Source: Micromonospora pallida (GTDB lineage: Bacteria > Actinomycetota > Actinomycetes > Mycobacteriales > Micromonosporaceae). Taken from it: a DNA stretch of 64,000 nt. Where the stretch lies: assembly GCF_900090325.1 (NCBI RefSeq), contig NZ_FMHW01000002.1:4155001-4219000 (forward strand), read 5' to 3'. Shown piece by piece: positions 1 through 8,731 of the stretch. Under the pieces are notes generated by a model that saw only the letters and a list, made by a program, of their open reading frames with translations, did not search any database and was not told where the DNA came from. A program made the position numbers and the translations under genes. Within the stretch, counting starts at the first letter, position 1; each line of letters starts with the position of its first letter.

Positions 1-22
1 CGGTCGTGAGGGCGGTGCTCAT
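1..22 (-). CDS. 5' end of an unidentified gene (partial)
   Basis: Only the first seven codons are in the window; the frame reads MSTALTT and runs off the left edge. The ATG is preceded seven bases upstream by a clean GGAGG, which is the main reason to call a gene. The product cannot be named from so few residues. It is divergent from the GNAT gene that starts at 176. Confidence 0.5.
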
Positions 23-163
23 ACAACCTCCATCGACGCAGAAAATGGGGCTTTCCTGCACACAATGGTGATTTTGATTTGTTAACGGCAGGAGAAGGCG
101 TCCACCTCACGACAGATGCCTTGCGGCCGAGCCACGCCTTCGACGTCCGGAGGACCCGGGCAC
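23..163. promoter_or_regulatory. Divergent intergenic region with an AT-rich patch
   Basis: This spacer separates the leftward partial gene from the GNAT gene. Bases 40-90 are clearly richer in A and T than the rest of the window (for example gattttgatttgttaacg around 70-87), as expected for a promoter/operator zone of the leftward gene. I could not fix a -35/-10 pair for that gene. Confidence 0.3.
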
Positions 164-169
164 TAGCCT
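164..169 (+). promoter_or_regulatory. -10 element TAGCCT, leaderless start for the GNAT gene
   Basis: TAGCCT lies exactly six bases before the ATG at 176, so transcription should start at or next to the start codon. No Shine-Dalgarno sequence lies upstream. The same TANNNT-N6-start layout recurs at several genes in the window. Confidence 0.5.
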
Positions 170-175
170 GGCGGA

Positions 176-628
176 ATGTTGCCGCGCACCATCGACCTCC
201 GGGTCGCCTCCTTCGCCGACCTGGACACCCGCACCTTCCACGACCTGCTGAAACTGCGTATCGAGGTGTTCGTGGTGGAACAGGCGTGCCCGTACCCGGA
301 ACTCGACGGGCGGGACGTCGAACCGGACACCCGGCACCTCTGGCTGTCCGACGGCGACACGCCGGTGGCGTACCTGCGGATCCTGGCCGACCCGGGCGAC
401 GTGGCGCGGATCGGCCGGGTCGTGGTGGCTCCGACGGCGCGGGGCGGCGGGCACGCCGCCCGGCTGATGACCGAGGCGCTGGCCATGGTCGGGCACCACC
501 CGTGCGTCCTGGAGGCGCAGTCGCACCTGGTCGACTTCTACGCCCGGTACGGCTTCACCGCCAGCGGCCCGGAGTACGTGGAGGACGGCATCCCGCACAC
601 CCCGATGCGCCGCGAACCCACACCCTGA
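176..628 (+). CDS. ElaA-like GNAT family N-acetyltransferase
   Basis: A 150-residue single-domain acetyltransferase that should move an acetyl group from acetyl-CoA to an unknown amine. The opening, with FHDLLKLRIEVFVVEQ and then PYPELDGRD, is the hallmark of the ElaA-type GNAT subgroup. The acetyl-CoA loop is VVVAPTARGGGHAARLM (about residues 82-98), which matches motif A (RxxGxG/A) with GG variation. The C-terminus FYARYGFTASGPEYVEDGIPH is also typical. The start at 176 fits a leaderless promoter. It converges on hemQ and is probably monocistronic. Substrate unknown. Confidence 0.85.
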   Translation: MLPRTIDLRVASFADLDTRTFHDLLKLRIEVFVVEQACPYPELDGRDVEPDTRHLWLSDGDTPVAYLRILADPGDVARIGRVVVAPTARGGGHAARLMTEALAMVGHHPCVLEAQSHLVDFYARYGFTASGPEYVEDGIPHTPMRREPTP

Positions 629-699
629 GCGTCACGCGGCCGACCGGGCCGGCCCGCGAGGGTCGGCGCGGCCGGCCGGGTTCGACGACGGTGGGGCGG

Positions 700-762
700 G
701 CAGGTCAGGGCAGGGCGGTCAGAGCAGGCCAGGCCAGGCCAGAGCAGGTCAGGGCAGGGCGG
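700..762. repeat. 19-bp direct repeat at the 3' end of hemQ
   Basis: GCAGGTCAGGGCAGGGCGG occurs at 700-718 and again at 744-762. The second copy contains the last codons and stop of hemQ. Between them are short GGCCAGGCCAG-like units. This looks like slippage or a small tandem duplication of the gene end. I see no function. Confidence 0.6.
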
Positions 763-1450
763 CGACGATGTCGGCGAGGGAACGGCGGCGGCCGGTGTAG
801 AAGGGGACCTCCTCGCGGACGTGCCGGCGGGCCCGGGAAGCACGCAGGTCGCGCATCAGGTCCACGATCCGGTGCAGCTCGTCGGCCTCGAAGGCGAGCA
901 TCCACTCGTAGTCGCCGAGGGCGAACGAGGCGACCGTGTTGGCCCGCACGTCGGGGTAGCCGCGGGCCTGCCGGCCGTGCTCGGCGAGCATCTCCCGCCG
1001 CTCGGCGTCGGGAAGCAGGTACCACTCGTAGGAGCGGACGAACGGGTAGACGCAGACGTAGGCCCGCGCCTCCTCCCCGGCGAGGAACGCCGGAATGTGG
1101 CTCTTGTTGAACTCCGCCGGTCGGTGCAGCGCCATCTGCGACCAGACCGGGGCCATCGTCCGGCCCAGGGCGGTACGCCGGAACCGCCCGTACGCGTCCT
1201 GGAGGTCGTCGCTGGAGGAGGAGTGCCACCAGATCATCAGGTCGGCGTCGGCCCGCAGCCCGGAGACGTCGTAGGTGCCCCGGATGACGACGTCCTTGCC
1301 GGCCAGTTCCTCGACCAGCGCCTCGGCCTCGGCCACGACGTCGTCCCGCAGGTCAGGCAGCGGGCTGGCCGCCCGGAACACCGACCACATCGTGTAGCGG
1401 ATGCTCTCGTTCAGCTCCCGCAGCCGGGCCGCGTTGGTCTGCTCGGTCAT
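749..1450 (-). CDS. hemQ: Coproheme decarboxylase (chlorite dismutase family)
   Basis: A 233-residue enzyme that oxidatively decarboxylates coproheme III to haem b, the last step of the coproporphyrin-dependent route used by Actinobacteria. The sequence has Y135 in [12 protein letters not shown]118 in NKSHIPAF and H158 in LAEHGR. As I recall, these are the catalytic tyrosine, distal base and proximal ligand of actinobacterial ChdC, at the same numbering. Start ATG 1450 overlaps the hemG stop by four bases (ATGA), so translation is coupled. It is last in the hemE-hemG-hemQ operon, matching the order in Mycobacterium. Confidence 0.95.
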   Translation of the reverse strand: MTEQTNAARLRELNESIRYTMWSVFRAASPLPDLRDDVVAEAEALVEELAGKDVVIRGTYDVSGLRADADLMIWWHSSSSDDLQDAYGRFRRTALGRTMAPVWSQMALHRPAEFNKSHIPAFLAGEEARAYVCVYPFVRSYEWYLLPDAERREMLAEHGRQARGYPDVRANTVASFALGDYEWMLAFEADELHRIVDLMRDLRASRARRHVREEVPFYTGRRRSLADIVAALP

Positions 1451-2856
1451 GTCGCCGGTCCCTCCAGTGCACAGATGATCTCTTCGGCCGCCGTCTCGCC
1501 GGACCGCACGCAGACCGGGATGCCGACCCCGTCGTACCCGGCCCCGGCCAGGGCCAGCGTCGGGTGGGCCGCCCGCAGGGCCGTCCGGGCCGCCGCCACC
1601 CGGTCCAGGTGACCCGGGGTGTACTGCGGCAACGCCCCGCCCCACCGTTGCACGCGGCTGTCCAGCAGCGACGGCAGCGTCACGCCGAGCACCCCGGACA
1701 GCTCCCGGTGCACGGTGGCGACCAGCTCGTCGTCGGAGAGCTGCAACTGCCGCTCCTCGCCGTACCGGCCGACCGAGGCGCGTACCAGCGCGACCCCGTC
1801 CGGCCGGCGCAGGTGCCCCCACTTGGTGGTGAAGAAGGTGGCCGCCTTGATCAGCAGCCCCTCGGTGCCGGGCACCAGGAAGCCGGAGAGAGCGGGCAGC
1901 TCCGGCTCGGGCAGGGCCAGGGTGACCAGGGCGACGCTGGCGTAGTCCAGCCCACCGATCCGGGCGGCCACGTCCGGGGCCGGAGCGGTGAGCAGCCGGG
2001 CCGCCGGACGGGCCGGCACGGCCAGCACCACCGCGTCGACCTCGACGAACTCCGGGTCCCGGGTGGGGCCCACGGTGAGTCGCCACCGCCCGCCCAGCGG
2101 GGTGAGCTCACGAACCGTCGCGCCGAGGCGCAGGGTCGCCCCGCTGGCCGTCGCCGCCGCCTCGACCAGCCGGCTCATCCCGCCGGCCAGCGCGCCGAAG
2201 ACCGGTGCGCCGGGCGCGCGGGGGGCAGCGGCCTGCGCCGCCCGGACCGCTCCGGTGAGGGTGTGCGCCACCCGGGCCGCGCGGGCCAGCGCCGGCATGG
2301 TGGTGACCAGTGACAGGTCGTCGGCCCGCCCGGCGTAGACGCCACCGAGCATCGGGTCGACCAGGCGGTCCACCACCTGGTCGCCGAGGCGGGCCCGGAC
2401 CAGCGCGCCGACCGCCACGTCCTCGTCCGGGCCGAGCAGCGGTTTCCCGCCGTCGAGGTCGGCCGCCGCGGTGGGCTCGGCCACCGCCGCCACCCGTTCC
2501 AGATCCCCCGGTACGCCCACCAGCGTGCCACCCGGGATCGGGCGCAGCCCGCCGTCGACGGCGAGCGCGGCCTGCCCGACGGTCGGGTGCACGAGTTCGG
2601 TGTCCAGACCGAGCCGGCGGAGCAGAGCCACTGCGGCGGACTCGCCACCGGCCGGGTCACGCATCAGGAACGACTCCGCGCCCAGCTCCACGGTCGAGCC
2701 GGCCAGGCTGCCGGTGCGCAGCTTGCCGCCGAGCGCGCCGGACTGCTCGTACACGGTGACCTCTGTGCCGGCAGGGGCGCGGTCCCGCAACCGGACGGCG
2801 GCGGCCAGCCCGGCGATCCCACCGCCGACCACCGCGATCCGCCCCGGTCGCCGCAT
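1447..2856 (-). CDS. hemG: Protoporphyrinogen/coproporphyrinogen oxidase
   Basis: A 469-residue FAD-dependent oxidase. The N-terminus [20 protein letters not shown] carries the GxGxxG dinucleotide fold, followed by an acidic residue in [16 protein letters not shown]. The C-terminus [20 protein letters not shown] is the second FAD contact seen in HemY/CgoX-type oxidases. In this coproporphyrin-dependent setting it most likely oxidises coproporphyrinogen III to coproporphyrin III (CgoX role). The start is ATG 2856, 11 bases after the hemE stop. A longer in-frame extension runs through hemE and is only an overlapping frame. The gene is co-transcribed with hemE and hemQ. Confidence 0.95.
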   Translation of the reverse strand: MRRPGRIAVVGGGIAGLAAAVRLRDRAPAGTEVTVYEQSGALGGKLRTGSLAGSTVELGAESFLMRDPAGGESAAVALLRRLGLDTELVHPTVGQAALAVDGGLRPIPGGTLVGVPGDLERVAAVAEPTAAADLDGGKPLLGPDEDVAVGALVRARLGDQVVDRLVDPMLGGVYAGRADDLSLVTTMPALARAARVAHTLTGAVRAAQAAAPRAPGAPVFGALAGGMSRLVEAAATASGATLRLGATVRELTPLGGRWRLTVGPTRDPEFVEVDAVVLAVPARPAARLLTAPAPDVAARIGGLDYASVALVTLALPEPELPALSGFLVPGTEGLLIKAATFFTTKWGHLRRPDGVALVRASVGRYGEERQLQLSDDELVATVHRELSGVLGVTLPSLLDSRVQRWGGALPQYTPGHLDRVAAARTALRAAHPTLALAGAGYDGVGIPVCVRSGETAAEEIICALEGPAT

Positions 2857-2867
2857 CGTCGCCGCCG

Positions 2868-3974
2868 TCAGTGGGCAGGCCGCGCGGACACCTCGTGCAC
2901 CAGCGCGACCACCCGGGTCAGCACGTCGGGGTCGGTCTCCGGCAGGACGCCGTGGCCGAGGTTGAAGACATGGCCGGGGGCGACCTGACCCTCGTCGAGG
3001 ATGCGCCGCACCTCGGCCTCGACGACCGGCCACGGGGCGAAGAGCACGCACGGGTCGAGGTTGCCCTGGACCGCCCGGTCCGGGCCGATCCGCTTCGTGG
3101 CGACGTCCAGCGGGGTACGCCAGTCCACGCCGACCACGTCGGCGCCGGCCTCCCCCATCGCGGGCAGCAGTTCGGCGGTGCCCACCCCGAAGTGGATCCG
3201 GGGCACCCCGGCGTCGGCGAGCCCGGCCAGCACCTTCGCCGAGTGCGGCTGCACGTAGCGGCGGTAGTCGGCCTCGGAGAGCGTGCCGGCCCAGGAGTCG
3301 AAGAGCTGCACCGCGGATACCCCGGCGGCAACCTGGACCCGCAGGAACGCCAGGGTCACCTCGGCGAGCCGGGCGCAGAGCGCGTGCCACAGCTCGGGGT
3401 CGCCGTACATCAGCGCCTTGGTCTTCGCGTGCGTCCGCGACGGGCCCCCCTCGACCAGGTAGCTGGCCAGGGTGAACGGCGCGCCGGCGAACCCGATCAA
3501 CGGGGTCTCGCCCAGCTCGGCGACGAGCAGCCGGACCGCCTCGTCGACGTACCGGACGTCGTCGACGGTGATCGGCCGGATCCGCTCGACATCGGCGCGG
3601 GTGCGCACCGGTTCGCCGACCACCGGGCCGGTGCCGGGCACGATGTCCAGATCCACACCGGCCGCCGCGACCGGCACCACGATGTCGCTGAACAGGATCG
3701 CCGCGTCGACCTTGTGCCGGCGTACCGGCTGGAGGGTGATCTCGGCGACCAGCTCGGGGCGGCGGCAGGACTCCAGCATCGCCACGTTGGCCCGGATCTC
3801 GCGGTACTCGGGCAGGGAGCGTCCGGCCTGGCGCATGAACCAGACCGGTGTGTGCGGGACCGGCCGACGGCGACAGGCCCGGACGAAGGGCGAGTCGGCG
3901 GTACGGGCTGCTCCGGCCGGGACCGGGTGGGTCTCTCCGTCTCGGGCGGCGTCGCCCGCGGTGGTGGTGGTCAT
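2868..3974 (-). CDS. hemE: Uroporphyrinogen decarboxylase
   Basis: A 368-residue enzyme that removes four carboxyl groups from uroporphyrinogen III to give coproporphyrinogen III. Signature sequences are [17 protein letters not shown] (residues 43-58) and [17 protein letters not shown], the two UroD family blocks. I chose ATG 3974 ([10 protein letters not shown]). A GTG at 4031 would add 19 residues that look like translated intergenic DNA and would make the protein longer than the usual 350 or so. It is first in the hemE-hemG-hemQ operon. No strong ribosome site precedes it; CACGAT seven bases upstream may be a -10 for a leaderless or near-leaderless mRNA. Confidence 0.95.
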   Translation of the reverse strand: MTTTTAGDAARDGETHPVPAGAARTADSPFVRACRRRPVPHTPVWFMRQAGRSLPEYREIRANVAMLESCRRPELVAEITLQPVRRHKVDAAILFSDIVVPVAAAGVDLDIVPGTGPVVGEPVRTRADVERIRPITVDDVRYVDEAVRLLVAELGETPLIGFAGAPFTLASYLVEGGPSRTHAKTKALMYGDPELWHALCARLAEVTLAFLRVQVAAGVSAVQLFDSWAGTLSEADYRRYVQPHSAKVLAGLADAGVPRIHFGVGTAELLPAMGEAGADVVGVDWRTPLDVATKRIGPDRAVQGNLDPCVLFAPWPVVEAEVRRILDEGQVAPGHVFNLGHGVLPETDPDVLTRVVALVHEVSARPAH

Positions 3975-4152
3975 CGCCGCAATCGTGCCACGCCAGCCGT
4001 TGGCACCCGTTGCCCGGGTTGCGTAGAACACGCGCTCCGCTGGTCACCGGCCCGTCACAGTGCGCGCACGGCTGGTCGTCGGCGGCGGCTCGGGCGGCGA
4101 CGACCGGGCGGGGTGCCGGCGTGCCGTCCGCCGGCCGGGCGTCGTGGCGGCT

Positions 4153-4158
4153 TAGGCT
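4153..4158 (+). promoter_or_regulatory. -10 element TAGGCT, leaderless start for DUF3000 gene
   Basis: TAGGCT ends six bases before ATG 4165. There is no ribosome-binding sequence between them, so the mRNA most likely begins at the start codon. Confidence 0.5.
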
Positions 4159-4164
4159 GCCCGC

Positions 4165-4737
4165 ATGTCCCCTCCGATCGCGCTTCCGGAGACCTTCGCC
4201 CGCGCGGTCGCCGGGCTACGGTCGGTGGCGACCCGGCCCGAGATCGTGATGGAGGAGATGGGCGCCCCGAAGCGGCTCGCCCCGTACGCCTTCGCCCTCT
4301 CCGCCACCGTGCTGCGTGACGACGACGAGGTGGCCACCGGGCGGCTGATCCTGCTGTACGACCCGGCCGGGCACGAGGCGTGGCAGGGCACGCTGCGGCT
4401 GGTCAGTTACGTCACCGCGGACCTGGAGGCCGACCTCGCCGCCGACCCGCTGCTGCCCGGCGTGGGTTGGACCTGGCTCACCGACGCGCTGGAGGCGCAG
4501 CACGCCGGCTACCGGGCCCTCGGCGGCACGGTCACCCAGACCATGTCCACCCGCTTCGGCGACCTGGCCGGGCCGCCGGTCACCGGGGACGTCGAGATCA
4601 GGGCCTCGTGGAGTCCGCTCGACGACGACCTGGCCCCGCACATGCACGCCTGGTGCGTGCTGCTCGCCTTCACCGCCGGCCTGCCCCCGCCGGGGGTGAC
4701 CGCGCTGCCCGACCGCCGGTCCGCCGCCACCGGCTGA
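4165..4737 (+). CDS. DUF3000 domain protein
   Basis: A 190-residue soluble protein of unknown function that fits the actinobacterial DUF3000 family along its whole length. Recognisable segments are LPETFARAVAGLRS, EMGAPKRLAPYAFALSA and, near the end, ASWSPLDDDLAPHMHAW. No membrane segment or signal is seen. In Mycobacterium the homologous position (Rv2680, from memory) likewise sits between hemE and an RNase D gene, so the neighbourhood is conserved. The family is sometimes discussed beside RNA metabolism genes only because of this context; I assign no activity. Confidence 0.85.
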   Translation: MSPPIALPETFARAVAGLRSVATRPEIVMEEMGAPKRLAPYAFALSATVLRDDDEVATGRLILLYDPAGHEAWQGTLRLVSYVTADLEADLAADPLLPGVGWTWLTDALEAQHAGYRALGGTVTQTMSTRFGDLAGPPVTGDVEIRASWSPLDDDLAPHMHAWCVLLAFTAGLPPPGVTALPDRRSAATG

Positions 4738-4741
4738 CGAA

Positions 4742-4773
4742 CCAGCCCCGGACCGACGGACGGCCGGGGCTGG
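4742..4773. terminator. Hairpin terminator between convergent genes
   Basis: CCAGCCCCGG (4742-4751) pairs perfectly with CCGGGGCTGG (4764-4773) around a 12-base loop. It lies between the ends of the DUF3000 gene and the leftward gene at 4787, so it can serve both strands. Confidence 0.7.
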
Positions 4774-4786
4774 CGGCACTTCTACG

Positions 4787-5710
4787 TCAGAGGTACTTCT
4801 CGGCTTCGTCGCAGACCGCGTCGAGGCCCTTGACGGCCTGGTCGTAGGCGGCCTTGTTGCCGGCTGCGGCGGCGCCCAGGGCGGTGGTGAGCTTCTCCAG
4901 GCAGTTCGCGATGACCTTCTTCTGCCGGGCCTGCTCGTCGCGGTCGTTCTTGGTGCCGGTGAGGTCCTGCTGGGTGTCGCTGAGCTTGTCCTTGGCGGTC
5001 TGGAGTTCGACCTTGAGCTTCTCGATGTCCTTGACCCGGTCGTCCCGGTCGGTCGTCCGGGCAGCCAGGTTCCGCTCGGTGCGCTCGAGGTCACCACTGG
5101 TGTTGAGGTAGAGGCCGGTCATCACGCCGCCGAGGACGAAGAGCAGACCGGCCACGATCGCCAACACGAGCACCGCCCGGCCGCGCCCCCCGCCGCCGCC
5201 CGAGGTGGCCGGCGCCGGGTATCCGGGCGGGCCGGACATCGGCGGGCCGAAGGGCTGCCCGGAGGTCGGGTTGTACTGACCCGGCACCGGCGCACCGGAG
5301 GTCGGGCCGTAGCCGACCGGTGCCGGCGTCTCGGCCGGCGGGGCGGACTGCGGCGCGGATTGCGGGTAACCGCCGGGGTAGCCGGACTGCGGGTAACCAG
5401 CCGCCGGCGGCGCGGACTGCGGGTAGCCAGTCGCAGGAGGTGCGGACTGCGGGTAACCAGCCGCCGGCGGCGCGGACTGCGGATAGCCGGTCGCGGGGGG
5501 CGTGGACTGCGGGTAGCTGGCCGTGGGGGGCGTGGACTGCGGGTAGTTGGCCGGCGGCGGGCCCATGAGGGTCGGGTCGATCCCGAACTGCTGGGTCGGC
5601 TCGTGCCCCTGCGGTTCGCGCTGGGAACCGTACAGCCCGCCGCCGGGGCTGGCCGGCGGCTGCGGGGGGTACTCCGGCGGGGGGTAACCGCCGGGGGGTG
5701 GCTGGGTCAT
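4787..5710 (-). CDS. Proline-rich single-pass membrane protein with extracytoplasmic coiled coil
   Basis: A 307-residue protein in three parts. Residues 1-170 are proline/glycine/tyrosine-rich and contain a YPQSAPPA(A/T)G decapeptide repeated about six times. A transmembrane helix follows (VLVLAIVAGLLFVLGGVMTG, about 180-200). The last 100 residues are charged and heptad-like (ERTERNLAARTTDRDDRV and following) and hold two cysteines. The start has GGAGGAAGTGCC before ATG 5710. The neighbouring protease gene, 78 bases upstream on the same strand, has the same architecture, suggesting the two products act together in the membrane. No enzymatic domain seen; function unknown. Confidence 0.8.
   Translation of the reverse strand: MTQPPPGGYPPPEYPPQPPASPGGGLYGSQREPQGHEPTQQFGIDPTLMGPPPANYPQSTPPTASYPQSTPPATGYPQSAPPAAGYPQSAPPATGYPQSAPPAAGYPQSGYPGGYPQSAPQSAPPAETPAPVGYGPTSGAPVPGQYNPTSGQPFGPPMSGPPGYPAPATSGGGGGRGRAVLVLAIVAGLLFVLGGVMTGLYLNTSGDLERTERNLAARTTDRDDRVKDIEKLKVELQTAKDKLSDTQQDLTGTKNDRDEQARQKKVIANCLEKLTTALGAAAAGNKAAYDQAVKGLDAVCDEAEKYL
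5384..5556 (-). repeat. 30-bp in-frame tandem repeat, about six copies
   Basis: The sequence GGACTGCGGGTA recurs at 5384, 5414, 5444, 5474 (one base changed), 5504 and 5534, exactly 30 bases apart. On the coding strand each unit encodes YPQS(A/T)PPA(A/T)G in the proline-rich tail of the membrane protein at 4787-5710. Copy number is likely variable between strains. Confidence 0.85.
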
Positions 5711-5788
5711 GGCACTTCCTCCGGGAGGGCTGGTCCGCCTCGGGCTGACGGGCGAACCGGGCGGGTACGAGGTGCGGTGGTGGACCGG

Positions 5789-7042
5789 TCAGCAGATGTC
5801 GAAGCCGTCGCACGCGGTCTTGATCGGCACGGCCAGACCGATGCCCTCGGCGTCGCGGGCCTTGGCGGTGGCGATGCCGACCACCTGCTTGGCGCCGTTG
5901 ATGACGGGGCCACCGGAGTTGCCGGGGTTGATCGGGGCGTCGAACTGGATCATGTCGCCCGAGCCGTTCTCCGCCTTACGGAAGGCGCTCACCACGCCGG
6001 TGGTGACGCTGTCGGTGAGGCCGAGCGGCGCGCCGACGACGACGATCTGCTGCCCGGACTTGACCGGCGTGGGGGCGGCGACCAGCCCGGTGAACTTGGC
6101 GGCCGTCCGCAGGTGGGCGACGTCGTTCTCCTCGTCGACCTTGACGATGGTGGCCGGGAAACGCTGGTCGGTGCGCTCCAGGAACACCTCGCGCCCACCG
6201 CTCTCCCAGACCGACTCGACCACGTGGTAGTTGGTGAAGAGGTTCGCCCCGCCCTCGGAGTTGGGCTTGCCGACGGCGAACGCGGTGCCGGTGGCCGGGC
6301 CGGCCTTGACCCGGAACACGCTGGGCAGCACCGCCGCGGCGATCGACTCCGGGTCGAACACCGTGCCGGCCTGCTTCTCCAGCTCCTCCGCCCGCTGCTC
6401 GAGGCCGTCGAGGCGGACGCCGTCCTGGTCCTGGGTGCTGGCGAGGTCGCGGCGGGTGTCGCCGAGCCGGTCGTTGAGCACGTGGATCTGGTACGCCTGC
6501 ACGCCGGAGACCAGGACCAGCACCAGCGCCAGCAGCAGGGCCGCGCGGGGCAGCCAGCCGGAGCGCGGACGACCGGTGGCGTCACCGGGGTAGGGGGTGG
6601 TGCCCGGGAAGGCCGGGCCGCCGGCCGCCGGCGGCTGGCCGGGCGACCAGGCCGCCGGGGCCGGCTGGCCGGCCGCCGGGTACGGCTGGGACGTCGGCTG
6701 CCCGGTCTCGGGGGCTGCGGGCCAGGTGTTCCGGGGGGCGGGCACTGCGGGCGGCGCCGGCGCGGCGGCGAACCCGGCCACCGGCGCGGGCGCCGCCGGG
6801 GCGCCCGGGTGGGCGGGGCCGACGCTCGGCTGCCCGGGCGCCGGGGCACCCGGGTGGATCGTGCCCCCAGGTGGCTGGTGGGGCACCGGAGCACCCGGAG
6901 CCGGCGGCGCCGGCCAGCCGCCCACCGCCGTCCGGGGCGGTTCCATTCGTGGTGGCAGCGGACCCGGTCGACCACCCTGGTCACCGGATCCGGGTGCCGG
7001 CCCGACCGGTCCACCGTCCTGTGACCCGTACCCCGCCGTCAT
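5789..7042 (-). CDS. Membrane-anchored trypsin-like (S1/HtrA-type) serine protease
   Basis: A 417-residue protein. The first 165 residues are proline/alanine/glycine-rich, then a transmembrane helix (ALLLALVLVLVSGVQAYQIH), a short coiled coil (TRRDLASTQDQDG and on), then a protease domain. The triad is visible: His in FTNYHVVES (about residue 271), Asp in ENDVAHLRT (about 306) and Ser in PGNSGGPVI (about 375). There is no PDZ domain. It ends TACDGFDIC, with two cysteines that may pair. The ATG at 7042 was chosen because the open frame upstream runs through repeated intergenic DNA. Likely role: cell-surface proteolysis or quality control. It is probably co-transcribed with the coiled-coil gene downstream. 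Confidence 0.85.
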   Translation of the reverse strand: MTAGYGSQDGGPVGPAPGSGDQGGRPGPLPPRMEPPRTAVGGWPAPPAPGAPVPHQPPGGTIHPGAPAPGQPSVGPAHPGAPAAPAPVAGFAAAPAPPAVPAPRNTWPAAPETGQPTSQPYPAAGQPAPAAWSPGQPPAAGGPAFPGTTPYPGDATGRPRSGWLPRAALLLALVLVLVSGVQAYQIHVLNDRLGDTRRDLASTQDQDGVRLDGLEQRAEELEKQAGTVFDPESIAAAVLPSVFRVKAGPATGTAFAVGKPNSEGGANLFTNYHVVESVWESGGREVFLERTDQRFPATIVKVDEENDVAHLRTAAKFTGLVAAPTPVKSGQQIVVVGAPLGLTDSVTTGVVSAFRKAENGSGDMIQFDAPINPGNSGGPVINGAKQVVGIATAKARDAEGIGLAVPIKTACDGFDIC

Positions 7043-7145
7043 GATTTGCCCCGTCCTCCCCCGTCGCGCGTGCCCGCAGCCCCGGAGGGCGGTGGGCTCG
7101 ATGGACCGTACCGGCCCCGAACGACATTGTCTCCCCTGTTGTCCA

Positions 7146-7211
7146 GCTTCCGCGCAGCGGTACCAGGGCGCTTCCGCGCAGCGGTACCGGCCGCTTCGGC
7201 GCAGCGGTACC
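7146..7211. repeat. Three direct repeats of GCTTCCGCGCAGCGGTACC
   Basis: A 19-base unit occurs at 7146-7164, 7170-7188 and 7193-7211; the third differs by one base. Spacing is 24 and 23 bases, just over two helical turns, and each unit ends in the palindrome GGTACC. They fill the divergent spacer between the protease gene and RNase D, which suggests an operator array for a regulator or simply iterated DNA. Base identity was read directly. Confidence 0.75.
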
Positions 7212-7268
7212 GAGGCGGCCACCGACACGCGCCGGAGGAGGCTCCGCGCACCGGATCGCGGCGCGCAC

Positions 7269-7274
7269 TAGGGT
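7269..7274 (+). promoter_or_regulatory. -10 element TAGGGT, leaderless start for RNase D gene
   Basis: TAGGGT is followed by six bases and then GTG 7281. The layout matches the other TANNNT-N6-start sites in the window and explains why no ribosome-binding sequence precedes the gene. Confidence 0.5.
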
Positions 7275-7280
7275 TGTCAG

Positions 7281-8597
7281 GTGACCGACGAACCACCCCT
7301 GCGCCGTCGGGCCGCCGAACGCCGACCGGGAAACGAGCCGCAGCACTCGCCGTCGGCCGCGCCGGAGCCGGCGGACGCGGGGACCGAAGCAGCCACCGAA
7401 ACGCCCGTACCACTGACCGCGCCCCGGGAGGGCACACCCCCGCCGGTGGCCACATCGCGGGAGTTGGCCGAGGTGGTCGCCCGGTTCGCGGCGGGCACCG
7501 GACCGGTGGCCATCGACGCGGAACGCGCGTCCGGATACCGCTACAGCCAGCGCGCCTACCTCGTACAACTACGCCGGACCGGTGCCGGCACAGTCCTGGT
7601 CGACCCGTTGCCCCTACCCGACCTGTCCAGCCTCGACGCGGTGATCGGTTCGGCCGAGTGGGTGCTCCACGCGGCCAGCCAGGACCTGCCCTGCCTGGCC
7701 GAGCTGGGGTTGCGCCCACGCCGGCTGTTCGACACCGAACTGGCCGCGCGGCTGGCCGGGTTCGAGCGGGTGGGTCTCGCCGCACTGACCGAGCTCCTGC
7801 TGGGTTACACCCTCGAGAAGCACCACTCGGCGGCGGACTGGTCGAGTCGGCCGCTGCCCGAGTCCTGGCTGACCTACGCCGCCCTGGACGTCGAACTCCT
7901 GGTCGACCTGCGCGACGCGCTCGCCGCCGAGCTGGCACGGCAGGGCAAGCAGGAGTGGGCCGCGGAGGAGTTCGCCGCACTGGTGGCCGCCGGGGCGCGT
8001 CCGCCCCGGGTGCGGGCCGAGCCGTGGCGGCGTACCTCGGGCATCCACCGGCTGCGCGGGGCGCGGGCCCAGGCGCGGGTCCGGTCGATGTGGTACGCCC
8101 GCGACCAGATCGCCGCCCGCCGGGACGCCGCCCCCGGGCGGGTGCTGCCCGACTCGGCGATCATCGCCGCCGCCGAGCTGGACCCAAAGGACGAGAAGAC
8201 GCTGCTCACCCTGCCCGGCTTCGGCGGCCGGTCGGTACGCCGGCTGGCCCGCACCTGGCTGACCGCCCTGGAGGACGCCCGGCAGTTGCCCGAGGACGCG
8301 CTCCCGGTCAGCCCGGCGGTGGAGGGTCCGCCCCCACCGCACCGCTGGGCGGAACGGGATCCGGTGGCCGCCGCGCGGCTGGCCCGGTGCCGGGAGGTGG
8401 TGGTCCGCATCGCCGGTGCGCACCGTCTGCCGCCCGAGAACCTGATCGCGCCGGACTCGATCCGCCGGCTGGCCTGGACCCCGCCGGACGAGATCACCGA
8501 GGAGAGCGTCGCCGAGACCCTGCGCGGGTACGGCGCACGCCCCTGGCAGCTCGGCCTGCTGGTGTCGGAGCTGGCCACCGTCCTGCCCCCACCGTGA
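7281..8597 (+). CDS. RNase D-like 3'-5' exoribonuclease with HRDC domain
   Basis: A 438-residue protein. After an 60-residue disordered lead, a DEDDy exonuclease domain follows: Exo I in VAIDAERASGYRYSQ (D and E), Exo II in HAASQDLPCL, Exo III in TYAALDVELL (Y and D). An HRDC domain occupies about 215-290 (RGARAQARVRSMWYARDQIA and on), and a C-terminal helical extension ends the protein. Role: maturation and trimming of stable RNA 3' ends. GTG 7281 fits a leaderless promoter. Family and position agree with Mycobacterium Rv2681 (from memory). It is longer than E. coli RNase D (about 375 residues), because of the N-terminal lead and C-terminal tail. Confidence 0.9.
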   Translation: MTDEPPLRRRAAERRPGNEPQHSPSAAPEPADAGTEAATETPVPLTAPREGTPPPVATSRELAEVVARFAAGTGPVAIDAERASGYRYSQRAYLVQLRRTGAGTVLVDPLPLPDLSSLDAVIGSAEWVLHAASQDLPCLAELGLRPRRLFDTELAARLAGFERVGLAALTELLLGYTLEKHHSAADWSSRPLPESWLTYAALDVELLVDLRDALAAELARQGKQEWAAEEFAALVAAGARPPRVRAEPWRRTSGIHRLRGARAQARVRSMWYARDQIAARRDAAPGRVLPDSAIIAAAELDPKDEKTLLTLPGFGGRSVRRLARTWLTALEDARQLPEDALPVSPAVEGPPPPHRWAERDPVAAARLARCREVVVRIAGAHRLPPENLIAPDSIRRLAWTPPDEITEESVAETLRGYGARPWQLGLLVSELATVLPPP

Positions 8598-8731
8598 CGG
8601 CGGGCCCGGCGTGCTCCTCGGAGCCGCCGACCATCAGCGCGTAGTAGCGGTCCACGGTCGCCCCGGCGGCCACCACACCCACCCTCGGACCCGGGGTGGG
8701 TGTGGTGTGGGACACACAGGGGGTACAGGCA

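Noticed and set aside
3975..4031. Longer hemE start at GTG 4031
   Set aside because: Adds 19 residues of low-quality sequence and exceeds usual length; the ATG at 3974 is preferred.
7146..7211. CRISPR-like array
   Set aside because: Only three units with four- or five-base spacers and no cas genes.
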